Shown here: positions 41,294 to 51,779 of the stretch, piece after piece
How positions within the stretch are numbered: the first letter of the stretch is position 1
Layout: every line of letters begins with the position of its first letter
Notes under the pieces: model-generated
The model's database searches: none
What the model saw: the letters and a program-made list of their open reading frames with translations, nothing else
Told to the model about the DNA's origin: nothing
Program-made: the position numbers and the translations under genes
NCBI GenBank assembly: GCA_002746535.1
Contig: NVWA01000002.1
Span: 77,029-141,028 of the forward strand
Length of the DNA: 64,000 nt
Direction of reading: 5' to 3'
Source: Planctomycetota bacterium
GTDB lineage: Bacteria > Planctomycetota > GCA-2746535

Positions 41294-43642
41294 TTATAAT
41301 TTAATTAACGCTTTTCCCGATATGTTATTAACACTAATTTTATATTCAGAAACATCACTATGGGAATAATATATTTGATCTTTATCATTTTTTAGATTAA
41401 TTTTAAGTGTTTCATCACCTATTGGTAATATCAAGTCGATGTTATCAAACGGCACATCTTTAAGATTCCAGGAAATCTCTTTGGTTAAATAGTTTATCTG
41501 AATCCCAAGCACATCCCGAATAAATGAAAAGCAAATATGAGAAGCAAAGCCATGATTCAAGCTGGCATGCGTATCATCCATTTCCCAAAATGTTTTCGTT
41601 TTTTTTGCCATTGACAAATAATATCCTTTGATTTCATTTACCTGCTTTTCAATCAAATTGTTTTGCCCTAATAGATCAATTCTTAAAAGACTTCCTATGA
41701 AAGCATTTGATTTGTGTACATTCGGATAAACGGAATCATAGTCACGGGTTGGGCCAAAAGATTCCACCATAGTGTTCCAAAGTTTAGGATGACTATCCGC
41801 TGAAACAACACCAAAAAAGAAGGCGTAATACTGACATGTTTCAGTTGTGTTTTCGGTATTGATTAATTCACCCTTTTCTCTAATGGCATTATCAATAAAA
41901 AATTCACCGTTAAATGATTTTTCTAAAACGACTTCTTTAACTCTTTGACCTTTAGCAATCCAATCATTGTTTTGATAAAGTCGACCAGCTGCTTTTAAAG
42001 TTTCTCCATAACACATATTTGAAGGGTAGTTAACATCTTGCAGAAATTCATTCGCTTTGGACCATTCAATAAAAATCCAAGAATCAAGTTTTTCTAATAA
42101 CCCAAATTCATTAATATATTTTTCAAAAAAGTGCATTAGATTTTCAACTTTAGTTTTTAAGTTTTCCACTAAAGCACTATCACCGGTACGATTATAATAT
42201 TCTTCCAGTTCCACAACAAACCACATGGCCCAATTTGGAATATAGCGCCCATCAAATTGATCGCCGGGGAAATTCATGGGTAACATTCCGTCAGAAATAT
42301 TTTTAAAATTTTCTGCCAAAGCAAAGTTTCTCAGGAATTCAAATTCAACTTTGTTCGATCCAGTTAAAACTATTTCGGCTCTACCCATAAAGAAACTATC
42401 ACATAACCAACCAGCTCTTTCTCTTGAAGGACAATCCATGAATATATCGACAACATTTTGTTTAAAGGTGTTGATGCCAGCTTCAAATAACAAATTTAAT
42501 TCCTGATCACTAGACTTAAACAGAACTCTTTTGACATCGTCACAGACCAAATTTCTCAAACTTGTTGCCTGTATTTCGAGTTCACCATCAAATAAATAAT
42601 ATTGAATAAATTGAAATGTATAAGGCTCCAAACTTTCAAGAGCATATTCCCCTGGCTCCAAATCATATCGAATTATGCTGCCAGTATTCAAACGAAAATG
42701 ATTTACATTTCCATCACTTAAAATTTCATCAAAGGTAATGTATAAGCGAGACTTTTTTAGAACTTTCACCTTGGAACGAATAAAGCCTGAACTGTTTTCA
42801 CCCATGCTAACAATGGAAAATTCTTTGGGTTTTAAAGATGAAGCTGATTTGTCCATTTCTGGCAATTCATGTGTTTCGATAATATCAATTAATGTTATTT
42901 CATCTGTTAATACAGAGGTTAAGGCCTCTCTTTTGAAACCTAATAAGGCATCTCCTATATTATCGATAAACCTATTTTTATAAGGTTCTTGTATAGAGGG
43001 CTTAATGGTAAACTTTCCAATTGAGCATGTGCCTAAAGATTCTTTAATAGAAAAATCTGGTGTAGGTACGTAATCTTTTACCAATTTAACTTCTTTAATT
43101 TCCTGCAAAATTTCTTTATCAAATTCGAAATCATTCTTAGTCTTCCAATCAAAAGAATTTTGATTCAAAGCATAAGCTTCTACAAATGGTCGTTGAAAAC
43201 TATAACGAGAAACTTTTTGTTCTTTATAATTTGGCATGTAGGAAATAAAATCTTTGCTACTAGCGGAAGTTGCTTTTACAACTTCACTATTATTTATAAT
43301 TTCAGCTTGCAAAAATGGCGCTTGATAAGACATTCCATAGCCATTTACATTGTGCCCAATGACTTCAATACTAATTAAATTATTTAGTTCTTGATCTAAG
43401 TATTTTGTTAAATCAATTTCTCTAACTTTACTAACTTCACTAGGTGATCGTGATGGCCCATAATATAGGAACTCGTTATTGATAAATATTTTATAGAAGG
43501 TCACTCCTGTAATTCGAATGGCAGGATTTTTAAATTCTAAATTATTTAGAGATGTTCTGAAAATAACATGTTGGTTCATTTGACCGATAGCGACATCTGG
43601 CCAAACCGGTTTTCCTTGATCAAATAGTATATCACTACTCAT
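41294..43642 (-). CDS. Alpha-L-rhamnosidase-like glycosidase (GH78-like)
   Basis: IFMDCPSRERAGWLCDSFFMGRAE, jelly-roll N-terminus FKNPAIRITGVTFYKIFINNEFLYYGPSR; ATG at 43642 with AAAGG SD preferred over TTG 43657. Confidence 0.8.
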   Translation of the reverse strand: MSSDILFDQGKPVWPDVAIGQMNQHVIFRTSLNNLEFKNPAIRITGVTFYKIFINNEFLYYGPSRSPSEVSKVREIDLTKYLDQELNNLISIEVIGHNVNGYGMSYQAPFLQAEIINNSEVVKATSASSKDFISYMPNYKEQKVSRYSFQRPFVEAYALNQNSFDWKTKNDFEFDKEILQEIKEVKLVKDYVPTPDFSIKESLGTCSIGKFTIKPSIQEPYKNRFIDNIGDALLGFKREALTSVLTDEITLIDIIETHELPEMDKSASSLKPKEFSIVSMGENSSGFIRSKVKVLKKSRLYITFDEILSDGNVNHFRLNTGSIIRYDLEPGEYALESLEPYTFQFIQYYLFDGELEIQATSLRNLVCDDVKRVLFKSSDQELNLLFEAGINTFKQNVVDIFMDCPSRERAGWLCDSFFMGRAEIVLTGSNKVEFEFLRNFALAENFKNISDGMLPMNFPGDQFDGRYIPNWAMWFVVELEEYYNRTGDSALVENLKTKVENLMHFFEKYINEFGLLEKLDSWIFIEWSKANEFLQDVNYPSNMCYGETLKAAGRLYQNNDWIAKGQRVKEVVLEKSFNGEFFIDNAIREKGELINTENTTETCQYYAFFFGVVSADSHPKLWNTMVESFGPTRDYDSVYPNVHKSNAFIGSLLRIDLLGQNNLIEKQVNEIKGYYLSMAKKTKTFWEMDDTHASLNHGFASHICFSFIRDVLGIQINYLTKEISWNLKDVPFDNIDLILPIGDETLKINLKNDKDQIYYSHSDVSEYKISVNNISGKALIKL

Positions 43643-43859
43643 ATTAGTACCTTTCAATGTGGATTACATACTAATAATTATTATGCTGAGATTTTGAATA
43701 TAGCTTCTTTGAAAACCATTTGAATGTCTATTTGTGTATTCTCACCTTTAAGACAATAATCACTATCATAAAAGATATTAGATATACCAGAAAGTATATT
43801 TATAGAAAATATAAAAAGAATATTAACTTTAAAGAATAGAACGCTATGAGAGCATTTTT

Positions 43860-45320
43860 TTATTTTTCGAGACCACCCATCATGATGTATTTAATTTCTA
43901 AAAAATCATCTGTACCATATTTAGAACCTTCTCGACCAAGACCAGATTCTTTAACTCCGCCGAATGGTGCAATTTCATTGGAAATCATTCCTTCATTTAC
44001 ACCAATCATTCCATATTCAAGAGATTCTGAAACACGCCAGACTCTCCCTAAATCTTTTGAATAAAAATATGCCGCAAGGCCATAAGGCGTATCATTTGCC
44101 AATCTAATGACTTCATCTTCATCATTAAATTTTATAATTGCCGCCAATGGACCAAATGTTTCATCTTGAGTAACCATCATATCGGATGTTACGCCAGTAA
44201 TAATAGTTGGTTCGAAAAAAGTTCCCTTATCACCTATACGCTTACCGCCGATAAGAACTTTTGCTCCTTTTTCTTTTGCATCGGCTATGTGACTTTCTAT
44301 TTTTTTGACCGCATTCATATTAATCAGTGGTCCTTGCTCAACCCCCTCCTCAAAACCATCACCAATTTTTAAATTACTGACCACGGCTTTAAGTTTTTGA
44401 CAAAAAGTATCATATACCTTTTCATGTACAAAAAATCTGTTGGTACAAACACATGTTTGACCTGTATTTCTGAATTTCGAAATCATCGCACCTTTAACAG
44501 CCTCATCCAAATCAGCGTCTTCAAACACGATAAAAGGGGCGTTCCCCCCCAATTCTAAAGAAACCTTTTTAACCGTACTTGCACACTGACTCAATAACAA
44601 TTTACCTATACCTGTTGATCCTGTAAATGTTAATTTCCGAACTAATGGATGCGAAGTTAGTATTTTACCTATTGCAACAGCATCCCCTGTAACACAATTA
44701 ATAACGCCAGGAGGAAAACCAGCCTCAAGTGATAACTCACACAATGCCAATGCTGTAAAGGGAGTATCTGGTGCTGGTTTAATCACAACCGGACAACCAA
44801 CTGCCAGAGCTGGGGCGCATTTTCTAGTAATCATCGCTGCCGGAAAATTCCAAGGTGTGATTGCGGCCACCACCCCGATGGGTTGCTTTAAGATAACTAT
44901 TTTTTTGCCTGGCAAAGGTGACGGTAATATATCTCCATTAACTCTCTTAGCTTCTTCGGCAAACCACTCAATAAAAGAGGCTGCATAAGCAATTTCACCC
45001 TTCGCTTCCGCATGTGGCTTTCCTTGCTCCATTGTTAAAATTGTTGCCAAATCTTCTTGATGACTCATAATTAAATCAAACCATTTTCTTAAAATAATCG
45101 ATCGCTCTTTACCTGTTTTAGCCTGCCAAACTTTAAAGGCTTCATTAGCTGCTTCAACAGCACGAGTCGTTTCCGCTTCGCCCATCCTTGGTACTGAACC
45201 CAAAATGGATAGGTCTGAAGGATTCGTAATTTCATCTTTTTGACCGCTATCAGCATTTACCCATTCACCATTAATAAAACACTTTTCTTTAAATAGCTTT
45301 TCACTTAAGGTTTTTTTCAT
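43860..45320 (-). CDS. gabD: NAD(P)-dependent aldehyde dehydrogenase, succinate-semialdehyde dehydrogenase-like
   Basis: TPWNFPAAMITRKCAPALAVGCPVVIKPA, FTGSTGIGKLL, LELGGNAPFIVFEDAD, NTGQTCVCTNR; substrate not determinable. Confidence 0.88.
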   Translation of the reverse strand: MKKTLSEKLFKEKCFINGEWVNADSGQKDEITNPSDLSILGSVPRMGEAETTRAVEAANEAFKVWQAKTGKERSIILRKWFDLIMSHQEDLATILTMEQGKPHAEAKGEIAYAASFIEWFAEEAKRVNGDILPSPLPGKKIVILKQPIGVVAAITPWNFPAAMITRKCAPALAVGCPVVIKPAPDTPFTALALCELSLEAGFPPGVINCVTGDAVAIGKILTSHPLVRKLTFTGSTGIGKLLLSQCASTVKKVSLELGGNAPFIVFEDADLDEAVKGAMISKFRNTGQTCVCTNRFFVHEKVYDTFCQKLKAVVSNLKIGDGFEEGVEQGPLINMNAVKKIESHIADAKEKGAKVLIGGKRIGDKGTFFEPTIITGVTSDMMVTQDETFGPLAAIIKFNDEDEVIRLANDTPYGLAAYFYSKDLGRVWRVSESLEYGMIGVNEGMISNEIAPFGGVKESGLGREGSKYGTDDFLEIKYIMMGGLEK

Positions 45321-45588
45321 ATTTAGAAGCCCTGAGATTTAAGTTTAATCATTTTGTTTACCCTCAAAGTATACTATATAGGAATGAAAACTTCAAAAGG
45401 CAACCACATATTTTTCATATTGTAATTTAATTTGTCTATATTAACGATGTTGTGTGAATAACCATCTTAAATTGAAAGGAATAGGAATAAGACGAGGACT
45501 CATCAAATTGCTAAGAGGATTTAAATACATACCATACCGTCCTTTAGATTACAAATAACCATAACTAAATTCATTTAAGGAGATTAAA

Positions 45589-46020
45589 ATGAAAAGAAAT
45601 TTCGTAAAAATTTTGGTGGCATTAACTTGCTTGGCATTGTTAACAAATGTAGCTTTTTCATCTGATAAGAAAAAAGGGAAAAAAAACTACTCTGCAGTAA
45701 ATTATGAAAAACTGACGAAATTAATTAAAGATAAAAAAGTAACTTTGCTTGATTGTAATGGTGCGAAATCTTTCAAAAAAGGTCACATCCCTAGTGCTAT
45801 TGATGGTACAGCAAAAGATTTAAAAAGTAGTCTTCCAAAAGAAAAAGATGCTTTAATTGTAGCTTATTGTGGAAGCGAAAAATGTAGCGCTTGGAAAAGC
45901 GGTGCTAAAGCAGCTAAGAAATTAGGTTATACGAATGTGAAATGTTTCAAAGGTGGCATTAAAGGCTGGATGGCAAAAGGTGGCAAACTTGAATCTGTAG
46001 CAGCAAAAACTGATAAGTAA
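45589..46020 (+). CDS. Secreted rhodanese-like protein
   Basis: Signal peptide; LLDCNGAKSFKKGHIPSAIDG...AYCGSEKCSAWKSGAKAAKKLGYTNVKCFKGGIKGW; SD AAGGAG. Confidence 0.88.
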   Translation: MKRNFVKILVALTCLALLTNVAFSSDKKKGKKNYSAVNYEKLTKLIKDKKVTLLDCNGAKSFKKGHIPSAIDGTAKDLKSSLPKEKDALIVAYCGSEKCSAWKSGAKAAKKLGYTNVKCFKGGIKGWMAKGGKLESVAAKTDK

Positions 46021-46039
46021 TTCTCAAAACTATTACTTA

Positions 46040-46070
46040 AGTGAGCGTTTACTCTAAACGCTCACTTTTC
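46040..46070 (+). terminator. Rho-independent terminator after rhodanese gene
   Basis: Perfect 12-bp stem AGTGAGCGTTTA-CTC-TAAACGCTCACT followed by TTTC. Confidence 0.85.
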
Positions 46071-46231
46071 CAATCTCCTAGAACCAATAAATTTAACTCA
46101 CAAATAACATGGACAATTGACTTTATTTCGAATAGATCATCTTTCTCGTCATTAGTCTCAATTCATTATTAAATTATTCGTGACCAAGTTAAATGGATTG
46201 TTAAAATTCTAAAAAAAATTAGAGAAAAAAT

Positions 46232-47140
46232 TTGTCTCATCATCAAAACCCTGTTAAGTCTATCATTTATGCCTTACTGGCAAATCTAGGTGTTGCCATA
46301 GCAAAATCAATAGCAGCCGTATTAACAAAATCTGGCTCAATGTTTGCAGAGGCAATCCATTCTTTTGCCGATTGTGGTAATCAAATATTACTATTAATAG
46401 GTATTAAAAATGCCAAAAAACCTCCTACTCCAAATCATCCTTTAGGTTATGGCAAAGCAACTTATTTTTGGTCATTCATCGTTGCTATTATATTATTTAG
46501 TATGGGAGGAGTCTTCTCTATTTACGAAGGTATACACAGACTTCACTCCAACCAATTAATGGAAAACCCTGCTATTGCTATATCTGTTTTAATTTTTAGT
46601 GTCTTATTAGAAGGAGCTGCTTTATTTGGAGTTCTAAAAGAAATAAAAACAGTGAGGGGAGACAAGTCTCTTTGGAAATGGTTTAGAGAAAGTAGACAAA
46701 GTGAATTAATCGTTGTATTCGGGGAAGATTCTGCTGCCATGTTAGGTTTGTCTTCTGCTCTTATCGCCGTCATCGCAACCACCATAACTGGCAATCCTAT
46801 ATATGATGCCTGTGGCAGTATTGCCATTGGTGTATTGTTAATAATCGTATCAATTTTTATTGGGATTGAAGTAAAGAATTTATTAATTGGCGAAAGCGTT
46901 ACTCCTGAAAGACAAGAAGAGATAAAAGGCTTCTTAGACAATTATGAGGGAATAGATGATGTTTTAAACCTGATCACTCTACAGCTTGGAAATGATGTTA
47001 TGGTTGCCGTGAAAGCAAAAATGGATTCTACATTATCCGCAATTGAATTAATTCAAAATATTAATCGATGCGAACATGATATGAAAGAAAAATTCCCCGA
47101 TATTAAATGGATCTTCTTTGAACCTGATATTGCAAATTAA
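46232..47140 (+). CDS. Cation diffusion facilitator family transporter
   Basis: KSGSMFAEAIHSFADCGNQILLLIGI, HPLGYGKATYFWSF; TTG start. Confidence 0.92.
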   Translation: MSHHQNPVKSIIYALLANLGVAIAKSIAAVLTKSGSMFAEAIHSFADCGNQILLLIGIKNAKKPPTPNHPLGYGKATYFWSFIVAIILFSMGGVFSIYEGIHRLHSNQLMENPAIAISVLIFSVLLEGAALFGVLKEIKTVRGDKSLWKWFRESRQSELIVVFGEDSAAMLGLSSALIAVIATTITGNPIYDACGSIAIGVLLIIVSIFIGIEVKNLLIGESVTPERQEEIKGFLDNYEGIDDVLNLITLQLGNDVMVAVKAKMDSTLSAIELIQNINRCEHDMKEKFPDIKWIFFEPDIAN

Positions 47141-47229
47141 GTAATTTAATCTAACAAATAGCTCTTCTTTTCGTAATGTATAATGATTAAGGTTTCTCTT
47201 GTCACAATCTGATTGAATCAAGTAAAGTT

Positions 47230-49545
47230 ATGACTAATCAAACGTTGATTAAAACCCTCTTCTTAGTTTTGTTTGCAATAATACTCTTATTATCTTCTAT
47301 AATATTTTGGTTAATAAATGTTGAGGAACCTCCTCAAATAAACACACCTCTTCCAAAAAAAATATCCTTTAGAAACCCTCCAAGAGAGAACCCTATCACT
47401 GAAAAGACCTCAGAAACACCTGAACCACCCATAATTGAAAAAATACAAAAAACCTTTCCTCCATTAAAGCATATAAAAGACAACAGCTCGAAAAATATTC
47501 CTCACAATTCAGAAAAGGTGAAATCTAAAATTATCAAAAATAAAAAAGTGCTTACAAAACAAAAGTATTTTTATGAAATTGATAAATCTAAAATCAAACG
47601 ATATCCAGGTTATGCTAGTTTTTTATTATTGGATCGCAGATCTAAAATTATAGCCCTTGATGCAACTATCATGGTAAAGCTATGGCGTAAATTAGGACCG
47701 TACACATTGCAAGAAGATGTTTTCTTCTCATCAAAACATAGCTCAATCTATTGCAGTGGTGCAGATTATAAAGGCATGGAAAAAGGGCAATACTATCTCC
47801 AAATTATCAGCAAAAAATATGGGAGCTTACAACATTCCTTTGAAATCACAAATCACAAAACCAATATTAAAGATATCCTATATCTACCCTACTATAGAAA
47901 AATCATATCATTTAATTTCGTGGACAGCGAAAATCAACCGATCAAATACTTATCACATTTACCAGAATACACGCCAAATTATTTTTCTCGTCTAAGAAAT
48001 CAACCAAATATTTTTGAAGACTCTATCTTTTATGATAATCATACGGCAGGATTTAATCGCCAATCAAACTCAAATAAAAAATTAAAAAAAGAAAAGAAAA
48101 AACTAAATTTACCTTCGAAGCACCTTACTGATCAAGGACTTCTTTATTTCGCTGTTTATGTCGGCAATCGTGCTAGACTGAAAATACCTTTTAAGAATTC
48201 TAAAAAATATTTATTAGAAGTAACCAGCAAATTTGAAGAACATCATTGGAACGAATATACAATTCAAGTTAATAACAGTAAAAGTTATTTGACGTATGTT
48301 GATTCAGTCAAAAAAATTAAAAATAAAAATGACCCTGGTTATAAATCTCTGAAGCAAAGACTCTCAATTAATAACCAAACCAAAGAACGAAAACCTTTTA
48401 TAGTGCCGAATAAAATCAAATCTGATCAAGCTCTCACCATTTTTACCATTAATTCAAATGCACGATTAAGCCTACTTTATAAAAAAGAACAAGATTCAGA
48501 ATCAGCCATCACGATCATGCCACAAAACAATAAAATCTTTCTAAATCTTAGTAAAAAAAACTTATCAAACACGCGTTATATCAACTATGCCTTTACTGAT
48601 AAAAAGTTTTATTTATCCGATTGGCAATTACATATTCCCAATTATGGAATTAAAAAATATTACCGTTATTCCTTCTTTTTAAAAAGCATTAAATTAGAAT
48701 TGGAAAGCACCCCGACTTTAACTGAGCTCCTCTATAATCGAACTAGAGTCAAAGGAAAGAATGTCGTGAATTTCAATTTTAAAAAATCAGACGATCAACT
48801 TATTCTAAACTCTTACATTGATTTAAACGCTACAAACAATCTGAACAACTACAAAAAATTAAAATTATATTTCAATAACTATACAGAAATTAAAAAATAT
48901 AATAAACTTTTCAATTTTAATAAAAATCATAAACAAATTTCGTTCTATTCAAAATCCCATACAAATTATTCAACAATAGCCAAATCAAACTTGAATATAA
49001 CTCACAAAATAATTGACAAAATAAAAACGGGATCTTACAAATTTAGAAATCTAATTAAAGGCGTTGTCTTTAAAGTTATAGATGATAACAATGCTGGGCT
49101 TCCTTGGGTCGAAGTTGCTATTTTTCCAATGGAACAAAAAGAAGAAATATTAAAAAATTTAAAACTGTTTAATAAACACTTAGATAACCAAACTAGATCT
49201 ACTTTGCTTTATTGGATTAAAAATAGAAATAAAAGAGAGATATACCGCGACTACCATCCTCAAACTATTATTAGCCGAAATGAAGGGTTTAAGCTAGCTG
49301 AAAAGCTAAGTCCCTACTTTGCTATAGAAAATAACAAAAAAGGCTCCTATAAAACAATCATTTCTGATAAAAGAGGGTATGTCTTCATTAACAAAAATAA
49401 TTTAGCACCCGGTAATAATTATGTTTTATATTTATATTCAAATTCTCGAGAAATATTAAACCCCGATAAGATACTTCCCTTTACTGCAACAAAAGGTATT
49501 ACAGATTTAGGAGCTATTGAACTACCAAATTATCAACAAAACTAA
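47230..49545 (+). CDS. Hypothetical membrane-anchored protein with carboxypeptidase-regulatory-like segments
   Basis: N-terminal TM, proline-rich linker, late segments KGVVFKVIDDNNAGLPWVEVAIF and SDKRGYVFINKNNLAPGNNYVLYLYS. Confidence 0.65.
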   Translation: MTNQTLIKTLFLVLFAIILLLSSIIFWLINVEEPPQINTPLPKKISFRNPPRENPITEKTSETPEPPIIEKIQKTFPPLKHIKDNSSKNIPHNSEKVKSKIIKNKKVLTKQKYFYEIDKSKIKRYPGYASFLLLDRRSKIIALDATIMVKLWRKLGPYTLQEDVFFSSKHSSIYCSGADYKGMEKGQYYLQIISKKYGSLQHSFEITNHKTNIKDILYLPYYRKIISFNFVDSENQPIKYLSHLPEYTPNYFSRLRNQPNIFEDSIFYDNHTAGFNRQSNSNKKLKKEKKKLNLPSKHLTDQGLLYFAVYVGNRARLKIPFKNSKKYLLEVTSKFEEHHWNEYTIQVNNSKSYLTYVDSVKKIKNKNDPGYKSLKQRLSINNQTKERKPFIVPNKIKSDQALTIFTINSNARLSLLYKKEQDSESAITIMPQNNKIFLNLSKKNLSNTRYINYAFTDKKFYLSDWQLHIPNYGIKKYYRYSFFLKSIKLELESTPTLTELLYNRTRVKGKNVVNFNFKKSDDQLILNSYIDLNATNNLNNYKKLKLYFNNYTEIKKYNKLFNFNKNHKQISFYSKSHTNYSTIAKSNLNITHKIIDKIKTGSYKFRNLIKGVVFKVIDDNNAGLPWVEVAIFPMEQKEEILKNLKLFNKHLDNQTRSTLLYWIKNRNKREIYRDYHPQTIISRNEGFKLAEKLSPYFAIENNKKGSYKTIISDKRGYVFINKNNLAPGNNYVLYLYSNSREILNPDKILPFTATKGITDLGAIELPNYQQN

Positions 49546-49555
49546 AGCCCCTACA

Positions 49556-50314
49556 TCAGCAAGTAGTTACGCAAATATCCTCTGGTTTACAATGTGCATT
49601 TTCAAGAAAATTTGATTCGCTGGTAACATTCTTTGTGTACCAATGCGTCGCATAACCTCTTCGCCAACGATCAGAAGAGTTTTTTAAGGATGTATGCATT
49701 GTTCCGCCATGATGAAAGACAACGCCCCCTTTTTTCACAATAGCAGAACGCTCTTTTGAATAATCAATGTCTTTATTGGCAATTTTTAAATCATGTGCTG
49801 CTTCTGGAACTTCATGATGCTCAACAATTTCACCTTTATGGGAGCCATTTATGTACCGCAAACAACCATTACCTTCATCAACATCTTCTAAAGCTATCCA
49901 TGCGGTAATCAACTCATCAGCTGGACTACATTTAAAATACGAATTATCTTGATGATAAGGCTTGGCCGTTCCATGGAAAGGAGGCTTCATAAAAATTTGA
50001 GTGGCTCCTAAAATAGGCTTTTCATCTTTTAATAATTGGGACAAAATATTCTGAAATTTATTTTTTTCTAAAATCGTTCGAAACAATTCTTCTTTTAGAT
50101 AAGGGTTGTTGATTTTTCGCGGAGATGATATTTTACCATCACTAGATGTATCAATGGTATGGATATCACCTGAGTTAAGTTCTCTATCACTTACTTCCAT
50201 TGTTTTTTTTAAGACTTCATCAATGTCTTGAAAAGAAAAAACATTGTTGACAACAATCCATCCATTTTCATTAAATTGCTTTTTGATATTAGGTAAATCC
50301 ATTTTGCTCTCCAT
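49556..50314 (-). CDS. Phytanoyl-CoA dioxygenase family Fe(II)/2OG oxygenase
   Basis: FHGTAKPYHQDNSYFKCSPADELITAWIALEDVDEGNGCLRYINGSHKG, HHGGTMHTSLKNSSDRWRRGYATHW. Confidence 0.9.
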   Translation of the reverse strand: MESKMDLPNIKKQFNENGWIVVNNVFSFQDIDEVLKKTMEVSDRELNSGDIHTIDTSSDGKISSPRKINNPYLKEELFRTILEKNKFQNILSQLLKDEKPILGATQIFMKPPFHGTAKPYHQDNSYFKCSPADELITAWIALEDVDEGNGCLRYINGSHKGEIVEHHEVPEAAHDLKIANKDIDYSKERSAIVKKGGVVFHHGGTMHTSLKNSSDRWRRGYATHWYTKNVTSESNFLENAHCKPEDICVTTC

Positions 50315-50421
50315 ATAAATCTCTATGATGGATAATTATCGATATTTTAGATAAAAACGAATGGGTTCAACAATAACATTTTTGTTATAAACTGTAGATT
50401 TTAAAGACTATTGCTTAGGTC

Positions 50422-50847
50422 TTATTTGCTTTTTTTTTCTTCCTTAACCCACTTATTGAATTTGGCGCCTTCTAAAATCCATTTTTTGAACAATGCCGTC
50501 TCTTCTTTTGAAAGTGGATCCCCTTTAGCAGGCATAATGTCATCATCGTCTTCGGGCAAAATAGTTAATTTGTAGAATGAACTTTTCAGTGGTTTACCCG
50601 GAATAATGATCTTGCCTTCTTCACTGCCCTTTAAAAAACCTTTCTTGGTCGTTAAAACCAATTCACCTTTAGGCTTTTTTAGTTTCCCATTTTTCTTATA
50701 GGGTTCACGATGACATTTTATGCACGATCTTTTAACAATTGGCCAAATGTCCTTTTTAAAATCTACTTTTTTGATTTCTTTATCTTTACCTATAGCCAAA
50801 GAAAAAATTAATAGAGCACAGCACGAAATTAAAATATTCTTTAGCAT
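50422..50847 (-). CDS. Secreted c-type cytochrome, PSCyt1-like
   Basis: Signal peptide, CIKCH, LVLTTKKGFLKGSEEGKIIIPGKPLKSSFYKLTILPEDDDDIMPAKG. Confidence 0.82.
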   Translation of the reverse strand: MLKNILISCCALLIFSLAIGKDKEIKKVDFKKDIWPIVKRSCIKCHREPYKKNGKLKKPKGELVLTTKKGFLKGSEEGKIIIPGKPLKSSFYKLTILPEDDDDIMPAKGDPLSKEETALFKKWILEGAKFNKWVKEEKKSK

Positions 50848-51191
50848 GATCCTATCTCCAAATCTTTATATTATTTAATAACTCATCAAAAAGACAATAT
50901 TATAAGGAAATTAAAAATACACGCAACCAACTCTCATGCTGGGCGCGCCGGTCTAATCTTATCGCTATTTGCATAATCGAGCATTAAAGTTATTTCCCAA
51001 TACTTTCATCTTGTGATTAATCATTTCTTTCACGATCGTTTTCTCATTTAAGTCAGCAGGCGACAGCGTCTGAAAATATAATTATAAACTTAAAATTAAT
51101 TTTCAATATTTTTTAAATAATTTCTATTTTTCCTGCTAACATTTTCAACTTTCTATACACTACTAGAGTAAACACTTTATAGAGACTCTCT

Positions 51192-51779
51192 GTGACAAAA
51201 GCATCAAAAGACAACCCGATGGAAATCTTACTCAATCATTGGGAAGCTCTATTCAAATGCCTTCAGTCACTCTTCTCTGATATCGATAGTGAGATTCTAA
51301 AAGATATCATCCAAGAATCAGTCATTGACCTAATGAAGAGTAAGCAATTAGATTCCTCAGAGATTAAAAACCCTTTTGCTTATCTCCTTAAAATAGGTAT
51401 TCGCAAAACCTGGAAAGTACTAAAGGATCAAGACAAACAAGAATCGATCTATCATGAAGTTTACGATCATAATCAAAGTATCCACGAGCATAATGAACAA
51501 AGGCTATTACAAGAACAGGCCATCCAAGAGATCTTGGAAGCGATCAATCATTTAACCGAAAAAGAATCAAAACTCTTATCACTACGGTTTTTCAGCGAAT
51601 TGAGTTTCAAAGAAATCGCTAGTAGTGTCGGCTATAGTTCCAGTGAAGTGGCAAGAAATGCCATGAGCAGGACATTAACTCACTTAAGAACAATCATTCG
51701 TCAAAATAATAAACATAGAGACTGGTGGCTAGAAAGCCCCTATTTTGCTAGATTTTTTATGAAGAAAGAAGGATTATAA
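51192..51779 (+). CDS. ECF-type RNA polymerase sigma factor
   Basis: Region-2-like IIQESVIDLMK...FAYLLKIGIRKTWK and region-4-like LTEKESKLLSLRFFSELSFKEIASSVGYSSSEVARNAMSRTLTHL; GTG start. Confidence 0.82.
   Translation: MTKASKDNPMEILLNHWEALFKCLQSLFSDIDSEILKDIIQESVIDLMKSKQLDSSEIKNPFAYLLKIGIRKTWKVLKDQDKQESIYHEVYDHNQSIHEHNEQRLLQEQAIQEILEAINHLTEKESKLLSLRFFSELSFKEIASSVGYSSSEVARNAMSRTLTHLRTIIRQNNKHRDWWLESPYFARFFMKKEGL

Noticed and set aside
50942-50951. Isolated GC-rich GGCGCGCCGG in AT-rich spacer
   Set aside because: Single occurrence, no surrounding symmetry or repeated partner seen; no functional inference possible.
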